Below are positions 24,899 to 33,804 of a DNA stretch of 46,504 nt, piece after piece. This stretch comes from a bacterium. Its GTDB lineage: Bacteria; Zixibacteria; MSB-5A5; WJJR01. The position numbers were made by a program, and so were the translations under genes. The stretch is from the NCBI GenBank assembly GCA_035559435.1, contig DATMBC010000052.1:1-46504 (forward strand), written 5' to 3'. Every line of letters starts with the position of its first letter. Position 1 is the first letter of the stretch. The notes under the pieces were generated by a model. The model was not told the DNA's origin, ran no database searches, and worked only from the letters and a program-made list of their open reading frames with translations.

Positions 24899-26104
24899 AT
24901 GGCGACAGTCGTATCGACCCCCGTCCGGCCAAAACCCATGGCGGAGCGGCTGCGGAATCTCGGCACCGAGAGCGCCTTCGAGGTTCTGGCCCGCGCCCGT
25001 GAGATCGAACGGACCGGCCGGAGCGTCATTCATCTGGAAATCGGCGAGCCCGATTTTGACACCCCCAGGCATATCGTGGAGGAAGCCGTCAATGCGCTCC
25101 GCAGCGGCATGACCCACTATGGCCCCTCGGCCGGACTGCCCGAAGCGCGCGAGGCCATCGCCCGCTATGTCCGCGAGTCCCGCGGCGTCGATGTCACCCC
25201 CGACTGGGTCGTCGTCACCCCCGGCGCCAAGCCGATCATCTTCTTTACGATCTTCGCCCTCGTCGACCCCGGCGATGAGGTCATCTATCCCAATCCCGGA
25301 TTCCCGATCTATGAATCGGTGATCCGCTTTGTCGGCGCCAAACCGGTCCCGATCGTTCTGCGCGAGGAGAACGGCTTCCGCGTCGACATCGACGAGCTGG
25401 CCTCCCTGGTCACCGACAAGACCAAACTGATCATCATCAATTCGCCGCAGAATCCCACCGGCGGCATGCTGACGCCCGGGGATCTGGCGACCGTGGCCCA
25501 GATTGCGCTGGAGCGCGGCATCTACGTCCTCGCCGATGAAATCTATTCCGAGATCGTCTACGACGGCAAGTTCACCAGCATCCTGCACGTGGCCCCCGAG
25601 GCGCGTGAGAATGTCATCCTGCTGGATGGCATGTCCAAAACCTTCGCCATGACCGGCTGGCGGCTTGGGTGGGGTGTCATGCCACCGACGATTGCCATCG
25701 CGGTCTCGCGCCTGCAAACCAACAGCAATTCCTGCACCGCCTCCTTCTCGCAGAAGGTGATCGGCCCGGCTCTGTTTGGCCGCCGCGATGAAGTGGTTGC
25801 CATGTGTCGTGAGTTCAGGGTGCGGCGGGACCTGGTGGTCGACGGCCTCAATCGGATTCCCGGCATCTCCTGTCTGAAGCCCGCCGGCGCCTTCTACGTC
25901 TTCCCGAACATCTCCCGTCTGGGGATGAAGGCCAAGGAAGTGGAGAGGGGGTTGCTGGAAGAGGCCGGTGTCGCCGCCTTGGCGGGCACATCCTTCGGGT
26001 CGGGCGGCGAGGGGTACCTCCGACTGTCATACGCCAACTCGCAGGACAACCTCCGCGAAGGATTGCGCCGCATGGAAGAGTGGGTCAAAAACCATACTCA
26101 CTAA
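24899..26104 (+). CDS. PLP-dependent class I/II aminotransferase
   Basis: This 401-residue enzyme is a fold-type I aminotransferase of the aspartate/aromatic group. Visible marks are HLEIGEPDFDTP at the N-terminus, YPNPGFPIYE, the NSPQNPTGG loop, ADEIYSEIVYDG, and the PLP lysine Lys247 in LDGMSKTFAMTGWRLGW. The C-terminal part has the substrate-binding Arg in the YLRLSYANS stretch. The exact substrate is not clear: aspartate, alanine and aromatic enzymes of this clade look alike. The ATG at 24899 lies 8 bases after GAAGGAAGT; the GTG at 24893 is less suited. It ends the transketolase unit and is followed by a strong terminator. Confidence 0.9.
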   Translation: MATVVSTPVRPKPMAERLRNLGTESAFEVLARAREIERTGRSVIHLEIGEPDFDTPRHIVEEAVNALRSGMTHYGPSAGLPEAREAIARYVRESRGVDVTPDWVVVTPGAKPIIFFTIFALVDPGDEVIYPNPGFPIYESVIRFVGAKPVPIVLREENGFRVDIDELASLVTDKTKLIIINSPQNPTGGMLTPGDLATVAQIALERGIYVLADEIYSEIVYDGKFTSILHVAPEARENVILLDGMSKTFAMTGWRLGWGVMPPTIAIAVSRLQTNSNSCTASFSQKVIGPALFGRRDEVVAMCREFRVRRDLVVDGLNRIPGISCLKPAGAFYVFPNISRLGMKAKEVERGLLEEAGVAALAGTSFGSGGEGYLRLSYANSQDNLREGLRRMEEWVKNHTH

Positions 26105-26125
26105 GTCGCCTTTCCCCTCTGAGAG

Positions 26126-26163
26126 AATGCCCCCCACGGATAGTAGTCGGGGGCATTTTTTTT
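26126..26163 (+). terminator. Strong rho-independent terminator after the aminotransferase
   Basis: AATGCCCCC from 26126 pairs with GGGGGCATT at 26149-26157, followed by an unbroken T-run to 26163. It cleanly ends the transketolase-aminotransferase unit. Confidence 0.9.
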
Positions 26164-26369
26164 CTTGACAGGGAACCGGATTGTCCGACCTTGAGTTACG
26201 TACGATGGAGGTCTGCAGTCTGGGACCGCCCATCGAGGGGGACAGGTACAGATGGGCGGGTTCCATGGCAGGCGACCCGATCCTCACACTCGTTGCCGCA
26301 GGCAGCGCCCCCAGTCGCGTCAGTACGAGTTGTCGTGTCCGCCGTTCTTTGCGGACCTGATTGTTTGTT

Positions 26370-26398
26370 TTGACAGCATCCGGCGCCGGCTTCATCAT
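26370..26398 (+). promoter_or_regulatory. Probable promoter of the receptor-cargo-PorV cassette
   Basis: A consensus -35 box, TTGACA at 26370-26375, and CATCAT at 26393-26398 are 17 bases apart. This would give a leader of about 190 bases before the receptor start, long enough for RNA-based control. Confidence 0.5.
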
Positions 26399-26506
26399 GG
26401 ACCGATGCCCCCAAAGGGGGTGGCGTGCAAAGCTCAATCAAGAGTAACTGGTTCGGCGGGCGATTCTTGTAACCGTCTCGGACGCATCGAGTTGCGTATG
26501 AGGCGG

Positions 26507-26527
26507 GGTGTGCAGTTTTTGCACACC
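26507..26527 (+). other. Perfect leader hairpin upstream of the TonB receptor
   Basis: GGTGTGCA at 26507-26514 pairs with TGCACACC at 26520-26527 around a GTTTT loop. No T-run follows, so it is not a terminator. It lies 66 bases before the receptor start and may be an mRNA stability or control element, or a protein-binding site in DNA. Confidence 0.5.
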
Positions 26528-26592
26528 GCTGAGGGAATCGCCAAACCTGACGATAATCACAACGAGTTATGTGCGCACACAAGGAGGGACCC

Positions 26593-29583
26593 TTGCGCAA
26601 ATTCGTGAACACACTCTGGGTGCTCAGCTTCGCGGCCTTGTTGCTGGCCGTGAGTGCCTGGGCCGGCACCACGGGCAAAATTGCCGGCGTGGTGACAGAC
26701 AAGACCAACGGCCAGCCGATCCCCGGCGCGGCCATCTCTATCGTCGGAACGACATGGGGAGCCCTGACCGACGAAGAAGGCCGCTTCGTCATTCTCAACG
26801 TCCCCGTTGGCACCTATACCCTCAAAGCGACGATCGTCGGCTTCGCGCCGATGGAAGTCACCAACGTCGGGGTCAACGTGGACCTCACCACCATCCAGGA
26901 CTTCGCGCTCTCGTCGGAGGCGGTGGAACTGGGCACCGTCTCGGTGACCGCCGAGCGGCCGCTGGTCAAGCAGGACCGCACATCCTCGCTGCGCATTGTC
27001 GGCGCCGAAGACGTGCAAAATCTCCCGACCCGCGGCTATCAGGATGTCGTCGGGCTGCAGGCGGGCGCGATCCGCTTCTCCGACAACGTCGGCGTCCGCC
27101 AGCGTGGCGGCCGTGAGAACAGCACCACCGGCACGCTCAACGTGCGCGGCGGCCGCTCCTCGGAAGTCGCCTACTACGTTGACGGCTTCTCGCAGCAGGA
27201 TCCACTCACCGGGTTGTCGACCACTCAGATCAACAACAACTCGATCCAGGAAGTCTCGATCGTCACCGGCGGATTCAATGCCGAGTATGGCCTGATCATG
27301 TCGGGTGCCGTCAACGTCATCACCCGGGCGGGCACCGACAAGTTCCATGGGACTTTCGAGACGGTGACCGACAACTTCCACGGCGAGAATTATGACTTTA
27401 ACGTCTACTCCGGCGTGCTCTCCGGCCCGATTACTCCGGGTTCGGACAAGCTGACCTTTTACGTCGCCGGGGAGCGCCGCTGGGCGGGCGACCGCGAGCC
27501 GCACGCCACCGCCGGTGGGATGCTCCCGAACAACGAGTCCGGCCTCTGGAACTGGCAGGGCAAGTTGAACTGGCGCCCCTCGGGGAATGTCTCGGCCCTC
27601 GTCGGCACCAACGGATCGGTGGAAAAGTGGCAGGAGTACCGCCACGACTACCTCTTCAACATCCAGCACACGCCGAAGTATGATGACCGCAACTACAGCG
27701 TCTTCGGCGAGCTGACCCACACGGTCAACTCGAAGACCTTCCACACGCTCAAGGCCAACTGGTTCTCGACCGAGCGCATTCGCGGCGACGGCGTGCACTT
27801 TGACGACCTGTGGGCCTACGGTCGTCCGAGCGGCAATCCCAACTTCGATCAGACGCAGTTGTACACGGCTTGGGATGACATGAATCTGGACCCCGACAGT
27901 CTGGAGCATGGCAGCGAGGAGAACAAGTACTTCCCGCTCGTCACCCCGCACGAAGACAGCGTCTTCGAAGTGTTGATGCCCGACGGCAGCACGCGCGAGC
28001 AGTCCTTTGTGGTTCGTGGCGACGAAGCGACCGTCTGGGACGACCTGCTGAAGCGGAAGTCATCGTACGTCGGCGCCGATTGGGACCTGGTCAGCCAGGT
28101 GCACCCGAACCACGAGGTCAAGGCCGGACTCGAATTCCAGCGCCACGCGCTGCGCCGCTACCAGCACCTGTTCCCGGTCAATGTCTACCAGGGCGCCAAC
28201 GGCGGTTTCGACGACATCGACCACTTTGGCTACAATGAGTTGGGCGAGGAGTCCGACGAGGGAGGTCTCAACTCGGTGAAAAATCCGATCAACATGGCCG
28301 CCTACCTGCAAGACAAGTTCGAATGGGAGGGGCTGGTCGTGAACGCCGGGTTGCGGTTCGATTACTTCGATTACAAGACCGAACGGCTGGTTGATCCCGA
28401 GCAGCCGCTGGATCCGTTCGACCGGGCCACCTACGCGGACACGGCGACCGGTCTTTCCGATGAGGAGCGCAACGCCCTGCGCCAGGGAGCTCAGGAACTC
28501 TCCGAGGACGAACTCACCAGTTCGGAGTCCGTCTCGCGGCTCTCGCCGCGGCTTGGGGTTGCCTTCCCGGTGGCCGACGGCTCCGTGTTTCACTTCTCCT
28601 ACGGGAAGTTCTTCCAGCGGCCCGACCTGCAAAACCTGTATGTGAACTACGACTACCTCGAGTACAAGATCCGCACCGGCGGATACTTCTTCGCGTTCGG
28701 CAACCCGAATCTGGAGCCGGAAGAGACCACCGCCTATGAGGCCGGGTGGCAGCGCCGTGTGAGCGATAACGCCTCCATCGACATCACGGCCTTCTACAAG
28801 GACGTGAAGAACCTGACCGAGGTCGTGACCCAACCGGCGATCCCGAATTCGTTTTCGACCTACCGCAACGTCGACTACGGCACGGTGAAGGGCGTTGAAT
28901 TCTCGCTGGATGTGCGCCGCTCGCGCAATATCTCGGCGCAGTTCAACTACGCGCTGGCCTACGCCGACGGCACCGGTTCCTTTGCCAACACCCAGTCCAA
29001 CATCGCCTGGACCGTGGCCGAGCCGCCCAAACACGCCACGCCCTTGGAGTTCGACCAGCGTCACAAGATCACTGGCGTGCTCGACATCCGCACCGGCCCC
29101 GGCGAAGGTCCCAAGCTCGGCGATTTCTACCCGCTGGAGCGCGCAGGCGTCAATTTCGTGCTGGGCGCCGGGTCGGGCTTCCCGTATTCGCCGGTCTTCG
29201 TCTATAACGAAGTCACGCTCGGCGCGATCTCGCCGCGACCTTCCGGCCCGATCAATTCGCGCCGTCAGCCGTGGCAGTACCGTGTGGACATGAAGGCCAA
29301 CCGCGAAATCACCATCGCTGGCAAGATGAATCTCGATCTGTATGTCTGGGTCATCAATCTCTTCGACCGCGACAACGTTGTCGACGTGTACGAGTCGACG
29401 GGCCTGCCGAACGAGACCGGCTGGCTGGAGACGCCCGATGGTCAGCAGTTCATCGTCGACAACTCGATGATCCACGATACATCGCGCCTGACCGGAGAGG
29501 AGAAGTATCAGGTCAGACAGGCCGATCCGCGCAACTACGACACGCCGCGGCAGATTCGATTCGGCGCGCGGTGGACATTCTAA
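26593..29583 (+). CDS. TonB-dependent outer-membrane receptor with carboxypeptidase-regulatory-like domain
   Basis: This 996-residue protein is an outer-membrane active transporter. After a signal peptide (VLSFAALLLAVSAWAG) comes a CarboxypepD_reg-like domain (GKIAGVVTDKTNGQPIPGAAI ... DEEGRFVILNVPVGTYTL), as in SusC-type receptors. The plug follows, with VSVTAERPLVKQDRTSS as TonB-box-like region, GTLNVRGGRSSEVAYYVDG and VNVITRAGTDKFHGTF. The barrel fills the rest and ends with aromatic Phe (QIRFGARWTF). The start is taken as TTG at 26593, because AAGGAGGG at 26581-26588 fits it and would lie inside the gene if the ATG at 26569 were used. No SusD gene follows; instead an exported protein with a T9SS-like tail and a PorV-like barrel do. 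The ligand is unknown. Confidence 0.92.
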   Translation: MRKFVNTLWVLSFAALLLAVSAWAGTTGKIAGVVTDKTNGQPIPGAAISIVGTTWGALTDEEGRFVILNVPVGTYTLKATIVGFAPMEVTNVGVNVDLTTIQDFALSSEAVELGTVSVTAERPLVKQDRTSSLRIVGAEDVQNLPTRGYQDVVGLQAGAIRFSDNVGVRQRGGRENSTTGTLNVRGGRSSEVAYYVDGFSQQDPLTGLSTTQINNNSIQEVSIVTGGFNAEYGLIMSGAVNVITRAGTDKFHGTFETVTDNFHGENYDFNVYSGVLSGPITPGSDKLTFYVAGERRWAGDREPHATAGGMLPNNESGLWNWQGKLNWRPSGNVSALVGTNGSVEKWQEYRHDYLFNIQHTPKYDDRNYSVFGELTHTVNSKTFHTLKANWFSTERIRGDGVHFDDLWAYGRPSGNPNFDQTQLYTAWDDMNLDPDSLEHGSEENKYFPLVTPHEDSVFEVLMPDGSTREQSFVVRGDEATVWDDLLKRKSSYVGADWDLVSQVHPNHEVKAGLEFQRHALRRYQHLFPVNVYQGANGGFDDIDHFGYNELGEESDEGGLNSVKNPINMAAYLQDKFEWEGLVVNAGLRFDYFDYKTERLVDPEQPLDPFDRATYADTATGLSDEERNALRQGAQELSEDELTSSESVSRLSPRLGVAFPVADGSVFHFSYGKFFQRPDLQNLYVNYDYLEYKIRTGGYFFAFGNPNLEPEETTAYEAGWQRRVSDNASIDITAFYKDVKNLTEVVTQPAIPNSFSTYRNVDYGTVKGVEFSLDVRRSRNISAQFNYALAYADGTGSFANTQSNIAWTVAEPPKHATPLEFDQRHKITGVLDIRTGPGEGPKLGDFYPLERAGVNFVLGAGSGFPYSPVFVYNEVTLGAISPRPSGPINSRRQPWQYRVDMKANREITIAGKMNLDLYVWVINLFDRDNVVDVYESTGLPNETGWLETPDGQQFIVDNSMIHDTSRLTGEEKYQVRQADPRNYDTPRQIRFGARWTF

Positions 29584-29654
29584 GGGCGTAATCACAGGAC
29601 GTGGACGCCCGTTGGTACGCCAGGCGCGCCCGGGCGATGCGAAGGAGGACATGG

Positions 29655-32648
29655 ATGAAACGCTGGACTTGGGTGATTTCCGGACTGGCAATGCCGCTGG
29701 CGGCCGTGATGGTGATCGCGGCCGGACCGCGGCAGTCGCCCGCGCCGGCCTCGCCCCAAATCATCGACAACACCACGTTTTTCGACGCGAACAATCTGTT
29801 GATGTTCGTGGGCAATACCGGTTCGTTCGCCTATGACCGCACTGCGCTCCTGGGCAAGAACGATGGCCTGTATTATCCCAAAGGTACCAACACGTCGGTG
29901 ATCTATGCCGCCGGCGTCTGGATGGGTGCCAAGGTGAATGGCGGCGTCCGTACCGCCGCCGCCGAGTACGCTAATGACTACGTGCCCGGACCGATGGCCA
30001 ACGGCACGTTTCAGAGTGACCGCGGCAGTTATCGTGTCTATGTGATCAACAAAGGCGATACCCGCGAGACCAGCGAGGACTACCGGACCTGGCCGTTCGA
30101 CGACGGCGCTCCGGCGCTGAAAGCCGCCGACGGCTCTGATTCTCTGGACAGCGAAGGCAACCGGATCCCGCTGTTGCTTGGCGACCAGGCGCTTTGGAGC
30201 GTTTACAACGACGCCAGCGTCGCCGGACGCGAGTCCGATCCGGGAAGTGGCTCCGCCGGACCTTTGGGCGTGGAGATCCAACACTATGTGTTCGGCTACG
30301 CACGTGCCGGCGCCCTCGGTAACACGATCTTCATGCAGTTCAAGATCATCAATAAGGGCGGCAACCTCCTCGAGGACACCTACATCTCGCTGTGGGCCGA
30401 TCCCGATCTGGGCGACGCGGGCGACGACTTCGTCGGATGCGACACGACCCTCTCGATCGGCTTTTGCTACAACGCCGATGCGGACGATGCTTCCTATGGA
30501 GACAAGCCACCGGCTGTGGGCTTCGACTTCTTCCAGGGACCGATTATCCCCGCGCCGGGCGTCACAGACACCATTCTGGTGGACGGCAAGGTCAAAGTCG
30601 TCACTGGCTACGAGGAACTGCCGATGACCTCGTTTAATAAGTACATCAATGGCACCGACCCGTCGAACAACATTGAGACCTACAACTACATGCAAGGTCT
30701 GGAGATCAACGGCACCCCCCACGTGTACAACGGCGACACCGTCAAGTTCTTCATGAGCGGCGACCCCGTCACCGGCACCGGTGAGTTGGACAACAACGCC
30801 GCCGACCGCCGCTACATGATGACCTCGGGGCCATTTACGATGAATCCGGGCGACACCCAGGTGGTGGTGGCCGCGGTCATTGTGGCACAGGGCGACAATC
30901 ACCTCTCGTCCGTGCAGCGCCTGCGCGAGACCGACCGGATCGCGCAGAACGTGTTCGATGCCAACTTCGACATCCCCGGCCCGCCGCCCCCGCCGACCGT
31001 CTGGCAGATTCCACATGACAACGCGGTGCGCCTGTTCTGGGGAGTGGAGGCCGACGGCGACGTACAGGAGTCTTACGGGCCCCCGGTCGAGCCAGGCGGC
31101 GAGCCGGTCTTATTGCAGCGCTTTGTGCATGAGGGGTTCAACGTGTACCAAGGCGCGTCCAGCTCGGGACCCTGGACCAAGATCGCAACGTTCGATCTCA
31201 ACAACGATGTCGAACGCATTTACAATGATGTCGACAACCCGGAGGGCAGGGAGCGTGTCGTTGTCCAGCACGGTTCCAACACCGGGTTGCAACATGAATT
31301 GCTGGTCGTGCAGGACCGGATCCGCGGCGGCGGGATAGTAAACAACCGACCATACTACTTCGCCGTCACCGCCTACAACTATGACGAACTTAACGCGGTG
31401 CCTTTCACCGATGAATTGGGAAACCCCTTCGGAATCATCGCGGAGTCGTTCGAAACGCTGCCCTCGGCGCCTTCCGATGGTGTGGTGCCGCTGTCCATGA
31501 CCGGCATCCTGGCAGACACCGCCGAACACCTGTCCGGAATCAGCGACGGTACCGTGTTGATCGACTTCTACGATCCGACGGCAGTGACCGGTCACACGTA
31601 CAACGTCACGTTTAACGAAGACTTGTCTTGGAACCTATTGGACGTTGACGATGACGAGTTCCTGCTGCAAAACGAGACTTTTCCGATCAGTTCCGAAGGC
31701 ACGGATGGCTTCATTCTCCGTGTGCTGGGGCCGTCAGCTGGCATCAAGTCCATCGTGGAGGTCGCCAACGCCAACGGTCCGGTTGATCCGCCCGACAACG
31801 TCGCATTCTCTCGTAATTCGACCGGTGACTGGTATATCTCCTCCGACGATGGAAACAACTGGGCGCGTTTGAACTGGCGCGGTCTGATTGGCGTCAGCGA
31901 CTGGGAGTTCCGCTTCACCAGCGAGGGCTCCGAGTACTACGACTGGAGCACGGACGAAAAGTGGCCGAATCGGGCGCCGTTTGAGGTCTGGAACATCGGT
32001 CCCGGCACGATCAACAATACCGCCGATGATAGACGCGTGCAATTCGCCGTCCTCGACGACGATGAGTCGGGCGGCTGGAGCATGGGTGACCGCATCTACG
32101 TCATCGAGCGGGAGTACGTTGAGCCGCTACCGGCCACAGCCGTCTACGATTTCCCGGCCGATTTCCACATTGGGCGCATCATCATTAACGACCTTTCCGG
32201 GAACGGGCCGTGCGCCGAGGGCACCATCATTCGGTTCACGACCAACAAGCCGAATGCCCCGGAAGATCTCTTTGAGTTCGTCACCCACGTGCCCGGCGAT
32301 GGCGACGGGACCGTCATTAAGAACGCTGTCGACAACGTCTACCCGGTGCCGAATCCGTACTACAACCTGACCTCCCTGGAACTGGATCAGTTCCGCCGTC
32401 AGATCAAATTTGTCAATCTGCCGCCGGCGCTCACCACCATCCGCATCTTCAACCTCGCGGGTGACTGTGTGCGGGTGCTGACGAAGGACAATCCCGGCTC
32501 CGCCGAATTGGTCTGGGATGTCTTGACCGAAACCGGCCTGCCCGTCGCCTCCGGCATGTACATCTACCATGTCGAGGCCGAGGGGATCGGCACCAAGATC
32601 GGCAAATTGGCGGTGTTCACCGAGGTGGAGCAGCTCAACACCTATTGA
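29655..32648 (+). CDS. Large exported protein with T9SS-like C-terminal sorting tail
   Basis: This 997-residue protein starts with a signal peptide (WVISGLAMPLAAVMVIAAG). The first 300 residues hold repeated Gly/Asp-rich beta stretches such as FVGNTGSFAYDRTALLG and VIYAAGVWMGAKVNGG. A fibronectin-III-like region follows near residues 445-600 (VRLFWGVEADGD ... RPYYFAVTAYNYDE). The last 100 residues, from about 896, read VYPVPNPYYN, then IRIFNLAGDCVRVLTK, LVWDVLTETGLPVASGMYIY and a final KIGKLAVF. That is the pattern of type A T9SS sorting domains, close to FlgD-like Ig domains. I infer cell-surface or secreted location. The ATG at 29655 has GGAGG six bases upstream. Family members of this kind are common but uncharacterised; function unknown. 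Confidence 0.8.
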   Translation: MKRWTWVISGLAMPLAAVMVIAAGPRQSPAPASPQIIDNTTFFDANNLLMFVGNTGSFAYDRTALLGKNDGLYYPKGTNTSVIYAAGVWMGAKVNGGVRTAAAEYANDYVPGPMANGTFQSDRGSYRVYVINKGDTRETSEDYRTWPFDDGAPALKAADGSDSLDSEGNRIPLLLGDQALWSVYNDASVAGRESDPGSGSAGPLGVEIQHYVFGYARAGALGNTIFMQFKIINKGGNLLEDTYISLWADPDLGDAGDDFVGCDTTLSIGFCYNADADDASYGDKPPAVGFDFFQGPIIPAPGVTDTILVDGKVKVVTGYEELPMTSFNKYINGTDPSNNIETYNYMQGLEINGTPHVYNGDTVKFFMSGDPVTGTGELDNNAADRRYMMTSGPFTMNPGDTQVVVAAVIVAQGDNHLSSVQRLRETDRIAQNVFDANFDIPGPPPPPTVWQIPHDNAVRLFWGVEADGDVQESYGPPVEPGGEPVLLQRFVHEGFNVYQGASSSGPWTKIATFDLNNDVERIYNDVDNPEGRERVVVQHGSNTGLQHELLVVQDRIRGGGIVNNRPYYFAVTAYNYDELNAVPFTDELGNPFGIIAESFETLPSAPSDGVVPLSMTGILADTAEHLSGISDGTVLIDFYDPTAVTGHTYNVTFNEDLSWNLLDVDDDEFLLQNETFPISSEGTDGFILRVLGPSAGIKSIVEVANANGPVDPPDNVAFSRNSTGDWYISSDDGNNWARLNWRGLIGVSDWEFRFTSEGSEYYDWSTDEKWPNRAPFEVWNIGPGTINNTADDRRVQFAVLDDDESGGWSMGDRIYVIEREYVEPLPATAVYDFPADFHIGRIIINDLSGNGPCAEGTIIRFTTNKPNAPEDLFEFVTHVPGDGDGTVIKNAVDNVYPVPNPYYNLTSLELDQFRRQIKFVNLPPALTTIRIFNLAGDCVRVLTKDNPGSAELVWDVLTETGLPVASGMYIYHVEAEGIGTKIGKLAVFTEVEQLNTY

Positions 32649-32694
32649 TCATGCGACGGCCCAGGGAACGGGCCTTTCCATGGAGGCAGGAACG

Positions 32695-33708
32695 ATGAAA
32701 ACCAGAACAATTCTCGCAGCGGCGTTGGTGATGCTACTGATCGCCTCGGCCGCCTATGCGGGTGACGACCTGAAAATCGGCTCCGCCGGGGGGCAGCAGT
32801 TGCGCATCCCGGTCGGTTCCCGCGGCACCGCGATGGGCGGCTCCACCGTCGCCAACTCCTATGGCCTCGATGCGCTGTACTGGAATCCGGCCGGCGCGTC
32901 GTCCATCGAAGGCACTGAATTCATGTGGTCCAATCGGCAGTACATCGCCGACATCGACATCAACTACTTTGCCGGCGCCCGCCGCGTCGGCGACTTTGGC
33001 GTGATCGGCTTCAATGCCAAGATCACCTCAATGGACGATGAGATCGTGCGCACCGTCGACTTCCCCGAAGGCACCGGCGCCACCTTCTCCTCGTCGTTCG
33101 CCGTCATCGGCGCCACCTACGCCCGCACCCTCACCGACCGCGTCTCGCTGGGCATCAACAGCAACGTGATCTATGAAAAGATCGCCGAACAGACCGCGAT
33201 GGGGCTGGGCTTTGACATCGGCTTCCACTACAACCCGGGCTGGCAGAACGTCACCTTCGGCGCCGTGATCAAAAACCTCGGACCGAAGATGCGCTACGAC
33301 GGCCCCGGCTTCGACTGGGACACCGAGACCGGCGACGATCCCAACAGTCTGCCGCACACCACGCGCTCGCGCTCGGCGGCGTTTGAAATCCCGTCCTACG
33401 TGCAACTGGGCGCGGCCTACAAGCTCTTCGAGCAGCAAAAGAACGTGGTCAATGTCTCCGGCGCCTTCCAGTCGAACAACTTCTCCGAAGACGAGTGGCG
33501 CTTCGGCGGCGAGTACGCCTGGGACAACAAGTTCTTCCTGCGCGGCGGCTACACCGCCTCCAACCAGGATGACTACCTCTTTGGCGCCTCGTTCGGCGCC
33601 GGACTGCGGTTCAACGTCGGCGACTCGCGCTGGCAGTTCGACTACGCCTGGTCGGCCAGCGAGTTCTTCGATGACAACCAGTACTTCACTTTCCAGGTCG
33701 GATTCTGA
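32695..33708 (+). CDS. PorV/PorQ-family (UPF0164-like) outer-membrane protein
   Basis: This 337-residue protein has a signal peptide (LAAALVMLLIASAAYAG) and then an FadL-like beta barrel. The signature is at residues 40-65: PVGSRGTAMGGSTVANSYG followed by DALYWNPAGASS, typical of PorV/PorQ proteins. The C-terminus ends with alternating beta strands and a final Phe (YFTFQVGF). In P. gingivalis, PorV carries T9SS cargo from the translocon to the attachment complex. Placed 46 bases after a gene for a protein with a T9SS-like tail, this barrel probably serves that cargo; that role is inferred. GGAGGCAGG precedes the ATG at 32695. A strong terminator follows. Confidence 0.87.
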   Translation: MKTRTILAAALVMLLIASAAYAGDDLKIGSAGGQQLRIPVGSRGTAMGGSTVANSYGLDALYWNPAGASSIEGTEFMWSNRQYIADIDINYFAGARRVGDFGVIGFNAKITSMDDEIVRTVDFPEGTGATFSSSFAVIGATYARTLTDRVSLGINSNVIYEKIAEQTAMGLGFDIGFHYNPGWQNVTFGAVIKNLGPKMRYDGPGFDWDTETGDDPNSLPHTTRSRSAAFEIPSYVQLGAAYKLFEQQKNVVNVSGAFQSNNFSEDEWRFGGEYAWDNKFFLRGGYTASNQDDYLFGASFGAGLRFNVGDSRWQFDYAWSASEFFDDNQYFTFQVGF

Positions 33709-33728
33709 CCTGTCCTGATGGCCACAAG

Positions 33729-33766
33729 CGCCGGTCCCGGATCCATCCGGGACCGGCGTTTTCTTG
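33729..33766 (+). terminator. Strong rho-independent terminator after the PorV-like gene
   Basis: A 13-base-pair perfect stem (33729-33741 with 33746-33758) closes a four-base loop and is followed by TTTTCTTG. It separates the receptor-cargo-PorV cassette from the amidase gene. Confidence 0.92.
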
Positions 33767-33804
33767 TTGTGGAATCGCCCGAATCGTGGGATCGTAGAAC
33801 CGTG

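Larger units (their letters stand above)
26164..26592 (+). other. Gene-free leader region before the TonB receptor cassette
   Basis: I see no convincing gene here. The stretch holds several paired elements: CCGCCCATC/GATGGGCGG (26226-26259), GTCCGC/GCGGAC with a T-rich tail (26337-26372), CCCCC-AAA-GGGGG (about 26407-26420), ACGCA/TGCGT (about 26483-26497) and a perfect eight-pair hairpin at 26507-26527. A TTGACA promoter lies at 26370. I looked for a cobalamin riboswitch B12 box and a c-di-GMP riboswitch core, and found neither. Confidence 0.6.

Noticed and set aside
22958-25717. A 919-codon open frame on the minus strand
   Set aside because: It lies opposite the transketolase and aminotransferase genes, whose motifs are clear. 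Long antisense frames are expected in GC-rich genes.
26164-26592. Possible cobalamin or c-di-GMP riboswitch
   Set aside because: Neither the B12 box nor the GEMM core sequence could be found, though hairpins are present.
26252-26608. A 118-codon open frame in the leader region
   Set aside because: No ribosome binding site, composition unlike neighbours, crosses the probable promoter and runs into the receptor gene.
28060-29691. A 543-codon minus-strand open frame
   Set aside because: Opposite the TonB receptor barrel; no domain and no start context.
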